Source: a bacterium (GTDB lineage Bacteria; Orphanbacterota; Orphanbacteria; Orphanbacterales; Orphanbacteraceae). Taken from it: DNA of 64,000 bases. Positions 31,907-40,023 of the stretch are shown here, one piece after another. The DNA lies in the NCBI GenBank assembly GCA_025782575.1, contig JALGYY010000043.1:62001-126000 (forward strand), in the 5' to 3' direction. The notes under the pieces are model-generated. The model worked only from the letters and a program-made list of their open reading frames with translations. It searched no databases and had not been told where the DNA came from. The position numbers were made by a program, and so were the translations under genes. The first letter of the stretch is position 1. Each line of letters starts with the position of its first letter.

Positions 31907-33226
31907 TCAGAAGCCGATGGGCATGAGCCCCCGGCGCCCTTTCTTACCGGCTCGTTTCATCATTTTGCGGATCATATCAAATTGCTTCAAGAGTTGGTTG
32001 ACCTCTTGTACGGATGTACCGCTGCCGGCCGCGATCCGCTTGCGCCGGCTTCCGTTGATAATCACTGGTTCCACTCGTTCCGTCGGCGTCATGGACGAAA
32101 TGATCGCCCCGACCCGACCAAGCCCTTTTTCATCTACTGAAAGCCCCTTCGGAAGCTTGGCCGCACCCGGAATCATACCGAGTATCTGGTCGAGGGGGCC
32201 CATATTTTTCAGACTCTTCAGCTGATCCGCGAAGTCCTCCAGCGTGAACTGCTGCCGTTTCATTCTCTCAGCGAGACGGATCGCCTTTTCATGATCGATG
32301 CTCTCGGCCGCTTTTTCAACAAGAGTGATCACGTCACCCATGCCGAGAAGCCGAGTCGCCATCCGGTCCGGATGGAACTCTTCAAGGGCCTCGATCCCCT
32401 CTCCCACCCCGACAAACTTGACAGGTGTTCCGGTCACGTGCCGGATGGAAAGCGCCGCCCCGCCCCGGGCATCGCCATCCATCTTGGTGAGAACGAAGCC
32501 GTCGAGACCGATCCGCTCCTGAAAAGCGGTAGCCACGTTGACTGCGTCCTGGCCGGTCATGCCGTCGACGACAAGAAGTGTCTCATGGGGTTCAGCGACA
32601 GCACTGATTCTTTCGATCTCGCCCATCAGATCATCATCGACATGCAACCGTCCTGCCGTATCGACGATCACCAGATCCTTCAGATCGCCGCGGGCCTTAC
32701 GGATCGCCCGCTCTGTGATCGACTCGGGCGACTCCCCCTCCTCGCCTCTTGTAATCGTGCAGCCGATCGTTTCGGCGAGTTGCTCCAGTTGATCCGCCGC
32801 CGCAGGCCGATAGATGTCGGCCGCTACCAGATGGGGTCGCTTCCCCCGCTTCTTGTATCGGGCTGCGAGCTTGGCGGCAAATGTCGTCTTACCGGAACCT
32901 TGGAGACCGGCGAGCAGAACGACAGTCGGCGGCTGGGAGGCGAGTCTGAGCGGCGCACTCTGTCCACCAAGCAGTTTGACCAGTTCCTCGTGGACGATCT
33001 TGACGATCTGCTGACCGGGGGTGATGCTTTTCAGCACCTCGTTCCCGACCGCCCGTTCTTTAACAGCACTCAGAAACTCTTTGACCACTTTATAGTGAAC
33101 ATCCGCTTCGAGAAGGGCAAGACGGATTTCACGCAGACCTGCGGTTACATCCTTCTCGTTCAGCTTACCCTTACCGCGGAGCTTCTGAAAAGCGGAGTCC
33201 AGTTTTCTGCTGATCTCTTCGAACAA
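31907..33226 (-). CDS. ffh: Signal recognition particle GTPase Ffh (SRP54)
   Basis: A 439-residue protein that targets membrane and exported proteins to FtsY and the Sec translocon. The N domain (RGKGKLNEKDV), the G domain (GLQGSGKTTFAAKLA, DTAGRLHVDDDLM, TKMDGDARGGAALS) and the Met-rich M domain (FDMIRKMMKRAG) are all present. No ATG start exists. A TTG at 33226 with AGAGG about 9 nt before it gives MFEEISRKLDSAF, aligned with the usual family start; a TTG at 33250 directly after a stop has no ribosome site. It is the first gene of the ffh-rpsP-khpA-rimM-trmD-rplS-rnhB-yraN operon. Confidence 0.96.
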   Translation of the reverse strand: MFEEISRKLDSAFQKLRGKGKLNEKDVTAGLREIRLALLEADVHYKVVKEFLSAVKERAVGNEVLKSITPGQQIVKIVHEELVKLLGGQSAPLRLASQPPTVVLLAGLQGSGKTTFAAKLAARYKKRGKRPHLVAADIYRPAAADQLEQLAETIGCTITRGEEGESPESITERAIRKARGDLKDLVIVDTAGRLHVDDDLMGEIERISAVAEPHETLLVVDGMTGQDAVNVATAFQERIGLDGFVLTKMDGDARGGAALSIRHVTGTPVKFVGVGEGIEALEEFHPDRMATRLLGMGDVITLVEKAAESIDHEKAIRLAERMKRQQFTLEDFADQLKSLKNMGPLDQILGMIPGAAKLPKGLSVDEKGLGRVGAIISSMTPTERVEPVIINGSRRKRIAAGSGTSVQEVNQLLKQFDMIRKMMKRAGKKGRRGLMPIGF

Positions 33227-33498
33227 AAGAGCTTCCCTCTCTCGATCCAATCATCCGGGAGGACAGTATCCTGCGCCGGGGCGCTTTTGATTTACCAGCA
33301 CGCCCCCCGGGGTCGATACGAGCCGGAACGGGCACGAACATGCCACAATAGCACAGAACAGCCTTCCCGGGAAAGCCTGTCGCTCGAATTACACGACTGT
33401 CCAGTCGGCTACTATCGGACTCCCGACTTCCGTCAACCCTGGTGCCTCCCTCCACGCCGGTCGACCCTCCTCACGAGTGGCCCCTGCGGGACTCCTAT

Positions 33499-33574
33499 TT
33501 TAGTTCTGGGGACACAATACTTAATTCCGCCAAAACGGAGCGTGGGAATTAAGTATTGTGTCCCCAGAACTAAA
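33499..33574. repeat. Perfect 30-bp inverted repeat (REP/RAYT-type or MITE-like hairpin)
   Basis: Arms at 33499-33528 and 33545-33574 are exact reverse complements, with a 16-nt loop. Each arm contains GGGGACACAATACTTAATTC, a string that I associate with repeats linked to REP-associated tyrosine transposases (recalled, not checked). The stop codon of the HNH gene (33572-33570) lies inside the right arm. A rearranged piece (GGGGACACAATAC) recurs at 35027-35039. No T-tract follows either arm, so it is not a standard terminator. The remaining sequence 33227-33498 shows no gene. Confidence 0.8.
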
Positions 33575-34706
33575 GGACCTCTCGTTCGGGCGGGGCGAGC
33601 CCCATTCTCTCCGCTTCCAGACGGTTGTGAGGTCCGCAGAGGAGACGGAGGTTTGATGGTTTGTGTTCTCCGCCGAGAGCGAACGGGGTGATGTGGTCGA
33701 TCTGCAGGTGGCGGGTCGCATCACATCGTGTGCCGTCAGGTGCCATGAATGTGCATCGATGGCCGTCGCGGAGAGCAATTTCATCGCGCAGATGTGACGG
33801 AATTTGGCGGGAACGGTGTTCTTGGCGCTGAGCACCACTCATTTCCTGGCAAACGACAGGGTTGTCAGGCAGAGGCTCGGCTGCACCCGAGCCGGCACCA
33901 CGTTCCGCCCGCTCTTTTCGTTTCTCTCTTCTTTCCTGCTTCTTCGCCGGATCATGTCGTTCGAGATACTCGCCCATGACCTTTCGGAACAGTTGCTCGT
34001 AGCTCTGTCCTGCGGTTCCGTTGGAGAGGAGTGCCTGGACTTCAGCGAGTTCTTTTATGAAGTCTTCGCCGGCGGAGAACTCGATCTTGTAGCGGAGTTC
34101 GCGTTGGTTGCTTCGATCATCACTCTCCTTCGGGTTGTCAATTGGGCGTTGCATTTTGCGAGGGGTGGTCACTTCCTGACCGCCATTTCGGCGGTCGGAA
34201 ACTGGTCGGTTTGGTTTTGACATAAAGAGATCGTCTGATCTGGTGAGAGAGTTAGGTGGTTCAATTGTTCCAATGGGCTTTACTTTGTCACGAATCCGAA
34301 CGGCCGGCTTGTCTTCTGCAAGAATTGCGTCGATTTCCCGAAGCCTCTTCCCGGTTACTCTTCGGAGAAGTTCATTCTTGTTTTCCGGAGTGAGGCTGTT
34401 GGAGATCTTTGCCACGGCACAGAACGATAGCTCTCCCCGATCGATCATCCCCTCGATCTCGGGATAGAGCGCGATGGACCTGGCCGTCCTGATTCGGCGG
34501 AACGCTGCCGAGTCGGAGTAGCCGAGTCCCCGGCTCGCGTAGTCGTGCATCGATGAATAGCCAAGCGTGAGGTACAGCTTTCGCCGCTCAACCTCAATCA
34601 ATAGATGAACGATCCGAAGTGTGATCGATCGTTCGGTACGAACCTGATGCTTGAGATCCCGAATGAGTTTCTGGTCGGATAGTAGCCGGAAGTTGCTGCT
34701 GATCAT
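33570..34706 (-). CDS. HNH endonuclease-family protein (DUF222-like)
   Basis: A 378-residue protein. The N-terminal half (to about residue 145) is a helical region shared with the gene at the left edge; the middle is Lys/Glu-rich and charged (KKQERREKRKERAERG). The C-terminal HNH domain carries the pattern RDGHRCTF...HLQIDHITPFALGGEHKPSNLRLLCGPHN, with metal-coordinating Cys/His and the catalytic His in IDHI. This layout matches the multi-copy DUF222/HNH (13E12-like) families, whose role is unclear. The ATG at 34706 has AAGGGG 7 nt upstream; the longer frame begins with TTG. Its end lies in a perfect inverted repeat, and its promoter is shared with the paralogue. Confidence 0.82.
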   Translation of the reverse strand: MISSNFRLLSDQKLIRDLKHQVRTERSITLRIVHLLIEVERRKLYLTLGYSSMHDYASRGLGYSDSAAFRRIRTARSIALYPEIEGMIDRGELSFCAVAKISNSLTPENKNELLRRVTGKRLREIDAILAEDKPAVRIRDKVKPIGTIEPPNSLTRSDDLFMSKPNRPVSDRRNGGQEVTTPRKMQRPIDNPKESDDRSNQRELRYKIEFSAGEDFIKELAEVQALLSNGTAGQSYEQLFRKVMGEYLERHDPAKKQERREKRKERAERGAGSGAAEPLPDNPVVCQEMSGAQRQEHRSRQIPSHLRDEIALRDGHRCTFMAPDGTRCDATRHLQIDHITPFALGGEHKPSNLRLLCGPHNRLEAERMGLAPPEREVL

Positions 34707-34754
34707 GGTCAAACCCCTTCATCGTCGATACTCACGTGATGGGGTCATGGTCAG

Positions 34755-34787
34755 ATTATACACCCTGTTTTCCTGACTTCGAGGGAG
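34755..34787 (-). promoter_or_regulatory. Promoter of the HNH-family gene
   Basis: On the minus strand: extended TGTATAAT (-10 hexamer 34760-34755) and CTCCCTCGAAG (34787-34777) with CTCGAA at the -35 place, 17-nt spacing. The arrangement is identical to the left-edge paralogue. Confidence 0.55.
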
Positions 34788-35243
34788 CGTCAAGATGGCG
34801 AAAAACAGGCTTCTGTGACGCTCGGAGGGCCGGATGTGAAATATTTTGAGACATAGAGCCTCGGGGACGTTTCTCAGATCATTCTCGCGGGGCGCATGTC
34901 CGCCAAGCGATTGATGCCTCAAAAAGGTGTCAATCGTTATTTTGAAAAAAAGTGGAATTATCAAAGATATTTTCGTGCGATCGGGCAGGCCGGACAGTTA
35001 CTTGACGAGGGTCAGCTTGAATTAAGGGGACACAATACGGAACTCCTGGCCGCCAGGTCGCGGGTTGCTTACTTGACGATGATCAGCTTGCCGACTTCGG
35101 CGGTCGGGGCTACCCCGGATAAACGAATATCAAGGATTAAAGATGAGACCCCTTTGTTGTCTGATCACCCACGCCACGCAAAATTGCGAATCCTCAAGCC
35201 CGGCCTGCCTCCCCCACCCTTCCCCGTTCCAACAGGATCATTG

Positions 35244-35272
35244 TTGCGCGGCCGGGCCGCTTCCGCTATAGC
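35244..35272 (+). promoter_or_regulatory. Sigma70 promoter of the LysM-like protein gene
   Basis: TTGCGC (35244-35249), 17-nt spacer, TATAGC (35267-35272), 29 nt before the ATG at 35302; AGGAGG lies in the leader. Confidence 0.45.
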
Positions 35273-35301
35273 TCGGGGAGAGACAGGAGGAGAGAGTCCC
35301 G

Positions 35302-36009
35302 ATGATCTGCTTTACCCGGAACAGCAAGAGCTTGACGACCGCTGTCGGGCTGATCGCGATCGGGCTCCTGGCACCGGCCTCGCCTGTCAGCGGCGAGAGC
35401 TCCCTGATGCCCGCAGCTTATGTGCCGGCCGTCCAGAGCAGCCTCCACCGCCCATTCGTTCACCATCTCCTGGCGGGAGAATCGCTCGCCACCCTTGGGG
35501 AAAGATATTACGGCAACCGCCACTACGCGCTGCTCATCGAGCTGATCAACGGCATCCACGATTCGAGCAGCCTGGCGCCGGGCACGGAGATCCGGATCCC
35601 CAGGCTGGACGCCATCCTACTCGAAGAAGGTGTCTCCACGGTCATGCCGGAACCGGTCTATGAAATGCTGGAAGCCCGCGCCACATATATGGAGGTGGAG
35701 TCGGAACTCTGGAGCCTCCGCAAGTATTCTGATGTCGGCTATGTGGACATGCCCGAACATTTGCAGGCTATTCTGCGAAAAGCATCCCAGACATTCTGGG
35801 ATGTGGCGATGGGGCTTCGGGTAGACAAGCCGAAAGTGAAGGTCGTCCCGAACCGCTCGATCGGCCAGTTCAAAGCGATCTCATTCGACCTTCGTCGAAT
35901 CTCGTACGGCGCGATCGACCCCTTCGGATACGACCTGAACAAGATTCACCAGCGTCTCTCCTGGGCAATCTGCAACGAAATCGTCTGGGCCAGAAACGGC
36001 TATCGCTAA
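35302..36009 (+). CDS. Exported protein with LysM-like domain
   Basis: A 235-residue exported protein. A signal peptide is likely in residues 1-32 (TTAVGLIAIGLLAPASPVSG). Residues about 53-100 fit the LysM pattern HHLLAGESLATLGERYYGNRHYALLIELING...LAPGTEIRIPRL, in which LysM normally binds peptidoglycan or chitin. The rest is helical with no recognised motif. The ATG at 35302 follows AGGAGGAGAG. The stop overlaps that of the convergent gene by 3-4 nt. A cell-wall-linked role is inferred from the LysM match only. Confidence 0.7.
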   Translation: MICFTRNSKSLTTAVGLIAIGLLAPASPVSGESSLMPAAYVPAVQSSLHRPFVHHLLAGESLATLGERYYGNRHYALLIELINGIHDSSSLAPGTEIRIPRLDAILLEEGVSTVMPEPVYEMLEARATYMEVESELWSLRKYSDVGYVDMPEHLQAILRKASQTFWDVAMGLRVDKPKVKVVPNRSIGQFKAISFDLRRISYGAIDPFGYDLNKIHQRLSWAICNEIVWARNGYR

Positions 36010-37274
36010 TTCGAGACTTCCGGTCGTCCTTTCCACTCTCCCTCATCATCAAAGTGATCAGTGAACATCCGGATCGCCCGGAATGCGCCGTATCTCTGTA
36101 ACGCGTGATACGTCCCCTGCCATGACGTCGGCTGTCTGGGATAGCCTCGTTCGAGAAGGGATTGAAACGCAGCGGCATTGTCGCGCTCGACCGGAAGACG
36201 GGGACGCCAGCCCGATCCGATGATCCGCACGTTTCTTTCCGACACACGATAGAGATCGCTGATCGTGCGAAACTGCCTGATCTTCTCCACTGTATTCCGG
36301 GTGAAGAGAAGCCCGGTGTTGAACACGATGGAAGAGACGATGAATTGCTCGTCGAGCGAGAGCGCAGCGAGGTCGTAACTTCTCCAGTCCGTCTCCTCCC
36401 GCCCCTCTTCACGGGCAAGCTTCCGCCAGGCGATCTCCTTCTCGAAGAGATACATGATCGCATTCGCAACGATCGACTCTCGATAACCGACCGTTCTGGT
36501 GATCCCCACATGGACATCACCCGTTTCCCCCTCGCCGATCTTCTGATCGGTATCGGTCAGTTCCGTACCGAACTCCTGGTCCAGTCTGGCGGCCAGGTCG
36601 GGATAGAGGGTAAGAGCGAGGCCGATATTATCGCAGCCATGATGATAGAAGAGGTCAATCCGCCCCGGCCGCTCCGGCTCCAGAAAGTGCTGCCAGTCGA
36701 GTAGAAGGCGCGCTCCCCCCTCGGCTAGATACGTGATATGAACTTCAAGATCGGTAAGTCTTACCGGCCGTTCCCGCGCTGCCTGATACTCATTGATCCG
36801 ACCGACGACTTCGTGAGTAAGCTGGAGAAGAACGGTCTCCCGGAGTCCGGTATCCCACTTCTCGTCGAAGTAGCCGAAGTACCGCTTCGGGAAAACGCCT
36901 GAACCGAGATAGGACTCCAGCTTGAAGAGTTCATAGCCGAAAACCGTTCTCCGGATCTCCGTGGCGTCGAGAGGGAACGGCGCCCCCCCTTCCCCGGCGA
37001 GGGCGATCTTGTCATCGAGATTGTTACAGACCTGGGAGAGCAGAAGCTTCGCGGCATCATCGATTCGAGCAGCTCCGACGAGCGGTGCCAATCGGCGGGC
37101 GGCCGCGTCCATGTCCCGGGCGATTTCCTTCGAGAGGTCGCTTGCCTCGCTCCTGTCGCTTATGAAGTAGGCGATCCTCTCTTCGAGCTGCCGGTCGGGA
37201 AGCTCGCCCCATGCGACGCCGGCAGTGACCAATACGGTAAAATGGAATAGTGCGATAAGTAGATGCCGGTTCAC
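36006..37274 (-). CDS. Exported protein of unknown function
   Basis: A 422-residue protein with a clear signal peptide (LLIALFHFTVLVTAGVAWG). I do not recognise the mature part. It is largely helical and charged, with an ISDRSEASDLSKEIARDMDAAARRL start, and contains YHHGCDNIGLALTLYPDL and EFGTELTDTDQKIGEGETGDVHVG. No metal or hydrolase motif is evident. It starts with GTG overlapping the rpe stop codon (GTGA), so it is the last gene of the tgt-to-rpe cluster. The coupling to rpe is probably for expression rather than shared chemistry. Confidence 0.65.
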   Translation of the reverse strand: MNRHLLIALFHFTVLVTAGVAWGELPDRQLEERIAYFISDRSEASDLSKEIARDMDAAARRLAPLVGAARIDDAAKLLLSQVCNNLDDKIALAGEGGAPFPLDATEIRRTVFGYELFKLESYLGSGVFPKRYFGYFDEKWDTGLRETVLLQLTHEVVGRINEYQAARERPVRLTDLEVHITYLAEGGARLLLDWQHFLEPERPGRIDLFYHHGCDNIGLALTLYPDLAARLDQEFGTELTDTDQKIGEGETGDVHVGITRTVGYRESIVANAIMYLFEKEIAWRKLAREEGREETDWRSYDLAALSLDEQFIVSSIVFNTGLLFTRNTVEKIRQFRTISDLYRVSERNVRIIGSGWRPRLPVERDNAAAFQSLLERGYPRQPTSWQGTYHALQRYGAFRAIRMFTDHFDDEGEWKGRPEVSN

Positions 37275-37954
37275 GATTGCGAGGCGACCGCCCGATCCAG
37301 CAAAGCGCGAATGGCGGTCGGGCGATCGTCTTGGTCAAAGACCGCGGAGCCGGCAACCAGGAGCTCCGCGCCCGCATCCACTACCCGGCCGGCAGTCTCC
37401 ATCCCGATTCCGCCGTCGACTTCGATCACGAAGTCGTGGCCTTCCCGCTCCCGAATCAGCTCAGCCTGCTCGATCTTGGGAATGACCTCAGCCCGAAAAG
37501 ACTGCCCGCCGAACCCAGGGCTTACAGTCATCAAAAGCATGAGGTGAATGTCAGAAAAGTATGGAATTGCGTCTGATAGCGGTGTTTCTGGATTGATTGC
37601 GAGCCCGGCGAGCGCGCCGGAATCCCGAATGGCTTTCAAGGTTTCCGCCACATCATCGCACGCCTCGGTATGAATCGTAATCCAATCGGCTCCCGCTTTT
37701 CGAAACGGGGGGATCAGGTAGGCCGGTTCGTTCACCATCAGGTGGACGTCCAGGGTCTTCTCGCTCAGCTTGTCGATCGCTTTTACCAGCAAGGGTCCGA
37801 ATGTCAGGTTCGGTACGAACTGCCCGTCCATGACATCGAGATGAAGAATGTCGATCCCTCCCTCTTCGACGCTCCGCAGTTCAGGCTCGAGCCGGGAGAA
37901 GTCGGCAGCGAGAACGGAGGGAAGGATCTGAATACCGTATCGGGAACTTCTCAT
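37271..37954 (-). CDS. rpe: Ribulose-phosphate 3-epimerase
   Basis: A 227-residue TIM-barrel enzyme of the pentose phosphate pathway that interconverts ribulose-5-phosphate and xylulose-5-phosphate. Signatures: ILPSVLAADFSRL, HLDVMDGQFVPNLTFGP (metal His/Asp), HLMV, SPGFGGQSF and IEVDGGI. The ATG at 37954 overlaps the stop of the PASTA gene. The PASTA-rpe order behind rsmB-fmt is common in Gram-positive and other bacteria. Confidence 0.96.
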   Translation of the reverse strand: MRSSRYGIQILPSVLAADFSRLEPELRSVEEGGIDILHLDVMDGQFVPNLTFGPLLVKAIDKLSEKTLDVHLMVNEPAYLIPPFRKAGADWITIHTEACDDVAETLKAIRDSGALAGLAINPETPLSDAIPYFSDIHLMLLMTVSPGFGGQSFRAEVIPKIEQAELIREREGHDFVIEVDGGIGMETAGRVVDAGAELLVAGSAVFDQDDRPTAIRALLDRAVASQS

Positions 37955-38685
37955 GGACTGGAGACCTCCACTTCCACGCTTGTTCGGGCATCGACGCGCG
38001 CGCCCGGCGGAGGAGACTGGCGGATTACCGATCCGGCGGAGCTTCCCTCGGATTGCGTGTAGGTGACACGGGCGAGGCCGAGCCCGAACAGATTCAGATG
38101 TCGCCTGACCTCCGACTCCCGTTTCCCCTGCAGATCAGGCATCAGATAGGCCGGCTCGGCAGGCCCGAGACTGACAAGAAGTTGAACCGGTTCTCCGACA
38201 ATGAGCGGAGTTCCCGCTGTCGGCCATGTGGCGATCACGATGTCCTGCCCGACCTGGTCATGGGGCACCCGGATGATCGAGTCGGCTCGGAGTCCTGCCC
38301 GGGAAAGAGCAATGCGCGCCTGGCGAACTCGCATCGCCGAAACTTCCGGTACCGAGAGTGACTCAGGCCCCTTCGAAACCGTGATCTGAATCGTGCGGCC
38401 CCGTTTCACTTTATCCCCGGCGGCCGGCCTCTGCACCAGCACCGTACCGGAATCGGTTTCAGCGTCGAAGATCGCGTTGTCCACTGCAAGATAGAGCCCG
38501 CGATCGCCGAGAATGACATCCGCTTCCCCTTCGGGAAGGCCGACCACTTCCGGAACATGGGTCTCATCCCCCTGGCCGACGACCGCTTTCATGACCGTAT
38601 CGAACAGGAAGAGACCACCCACAAAGGAGATCAGACCCACGACGGCGATCTTCACGAATCCGCCGGCAAATCGCTTGATATTCAA
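37951..38685 (-). CDS. Membrane-anchored PASTA-domain protein
   Basis: A 244-residue protein with one N-terminal membrane helix (VGLISFVGGLFLF) and about three PASTA domains (about residues 42-106, 110-175 and 177-244). Each has the usual vPdvvGlxxxxAxxxLxxxGL...vxxqxPxpGxxvxxGxxVxlxVS pattern, for example VLVQRPAAGDKVKRGRTIQITVSKG. PASTA domains bind cell-wall fragments or stabilise signalling kinases. Here the kinase part is absent, although this place between rsmB and rpe is where PASTA kinases occur in other phyla. It starts with TTG (AGGAG 6 nt upstream) overlapping the rsmB stop. Confidence 0.9.
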   Translation of the reverse strand: MNIKRFAGGFVKIAVVGLISFVGGLFLFDTVMKAVVGQGDETHVPEVVGLPEGEADVILGDRGLYLAVDNAIFDAETDSGTVLVQRPAAGDKVKRGRTIQITVSKGPESLSVPEVSAMRVRQARIALSRAGLRADSIIRVPHDQVGQDIVIATWPTAGTPLIVGEPVQLLVSLGPAEPAYLMPDLQGKRESEVRRHLNLFGLGLARVTYTQSEGSSAGSVIRQSPPPGARVDARTSVEVEVSSP

Positions 38686-40022
38686 ATATCTCTCCTCCGG
38701 AGACGGGCCGCGAAAGTGCCGTCACACCCATGGTCCTCAGGTGTGAGGTGGAGCGTCCCGTCCTCAGCGATCGATCCGCGTGGATAAGAACCGGCCGGCC
38801 GCTCGACCTGGAACCGCCCGTCCGATTCGAGAAACCGGGCAAGGGCGCCCTCGTTCTCTTCCGGCTCGGTCGTACAGGTACTATAGAGAAGCACACCACC
38901 CGGCTCAACACGATCCGCCGCAGCCGAAAGAAGTTCCACTGAAAGATCGCCCAGCCGTTGAATATCGTCCTCTTCCACCCTCCAGCGCAGGTCGGCGTGA
39001 CGGGCCATCGTACCGAGGCCGGAACAGGGAGCGTCGAGGAGCACCAGGTCGAATCGCCCCGTGAACGGAACAGCCCGCCCGTCGGCGGCGATCATATCGA
39101 CCCAGTCGAGTCCGAGACGGTCCCGATTCTCCCGGAACCGTTTGAGTCGGCGGGGGGATCTGTCACAGGCGATGAACCGCCCCGCCCGGCCGATCAACGA
39201 AGCGATCGCGAGCCCCTTCCCACCGGGAGCGGCGCAGATGTCGATCGCACTGCTCCCCGGGGCGACCGGCTCCGCAAGGGAAACCGCGAGCGAGGCGCCT
39301 TCATCCTGCACGATCATCAATCCCTCGACAAATGGCTCGATCGTCAGCGGTGAGGGTGCGCCCTCGATTCGAAGGGTATGCCGATCGATAGCCGATCGAG
39401 CTATCTTGTTATTTTTCAATGCGATTCTATCGATCACCTCATCTATTTTATCCAGATCGAGCAGGCGGAGAGAAAGAGGAGAAGGCCGATTGGCAGCCTC
39501 GAGCCGAGACCTGGTTCGCTCCACACCAAGCCGCCGGATCCACCTGGAAACAAGCCATTCGGGGAACGATTCGCTGATGGCGAGATGCCGAACCGGATCG
39601 TCCTCAATCGAGGGAATCCCCTCGGGAACACCCTCTCGAAGGACCCGTCTCAGGATCGCATTCACAAGCCGGGACGCCGGGTCCCCCCCGATCGCCCGGG
39701 CGAGACGTACGGTCTCATTCACCGAAGCATGAGAAGGGATGCTGGAGAGATGGAGGATCTGAAAGAGACCGATTCGGAGGATGTTTCTGATCCGTGGATC
39801 GAGATCGCCAGGGCCTCCCCGTTTCAGCAAACGCCCCAGTATCCAATCGAGATGGCCCCGGCTTTTGAGAGTCCCCCTCACGATCCGGCGAGCGAGGCGA
39901 AGCTCCCGGTCGTCCTCGCCGGTGCGGCGATCGGACTCGGCAAGCGCTTCGCCGAGAAACTTACCTTCTTCGATCTTCTGTAGAGCCGCGAGCGCGGCAC
40001 CGCGGGCCAGGGATCGAGCCAT
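38682..40022 (-). CDS. rsmB: 16S rRNA (cytosine967-C5)-methyltransferase RsmB
   Basis: A 446-residue enzyme. The N-terminal NusB-like helical domain ends near residue 140, followed by a Rossmann SAM domain with DICAAPGGKGLAIASLIG. The two catalytic cysteines are in DAPCSGLGTMARHAD and YSTCTTEPEENE. Length and order match RsmB/Sun. It begins one base after the fmt stop, the standard fmt-rsmB pairing. Confidence 0.95.
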   Translation of the reverse strand: MARSLARGAALAALQKIEEGKFLGEALAESDRRTGEDDRELRLARRIVRGTLKSRGHLDWILGRLLKRGGPGDLDPRIRNILRIGLFQILHLSSIPSHASVNETVRLARAIGGDPASRLVNAILRRVLREGVPEGIPSIEDDPVRHLAISESFPEWLVSRWIRRLGVERTRSRLEAANRPSPLSLRLLDLDKIDEVIDRIALKNNKIARSAIDRHTLRIEGAPSPLTIEPFVEGLMIVQDEGASLAVSLAEPVAPGSSAIDICAAPGGKGLAIASLIGRAGRFIACDRSPRRLKRFRENRDRLGLDWVDMIAADGRAVPFTGRFDLVLLDAPCSGLGTMARHADLRWRVEEDDIQRLGDLSVELLSAAADRVEPGGVLLYSTCTTEPEENEGALARFLESDGRFQVERPAGSYPRGSIAEDGTLHLTPEDHGCDGTFAARLRRRDI

Positions 40023-40023
40023 G

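Larger units (their letters stand above)
34707..35301. other. Gene-poor stretch with decayed surface-protein tails and REP remnant
   Basis: About 595 nt without an intact gene. The HNH promoter is at 34755-34787 and an inverted repeat GAGCGTCA...TGACGCTC is at 34785-34823. On the minus strand there are two short 3' ends that look like FlgD/type-IX tails: GVAPTAEVGKLIIVK-stop (stop near 35069) and FKLTLVK-stop (stop near 35001), the latter joined to a piece of the GGGGACACAATAC repeat (35027-35039). A likely promoter for the next gene is at 35244-35272. The rest is unassigned. Confidence 0.45.

Noticed and set aside
33499-33574. The long hairpin as an intrinsic terminator
   Set aside because: No T-tract follows either arm, and perfect 30-bp arms with a conserved core fit a repeat element better.
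32291-33691. Open frame of 466 codons on the plus strand
   Set aside because: It is antisense to ffh and runs through the inverted repeat; no recognisable protein.
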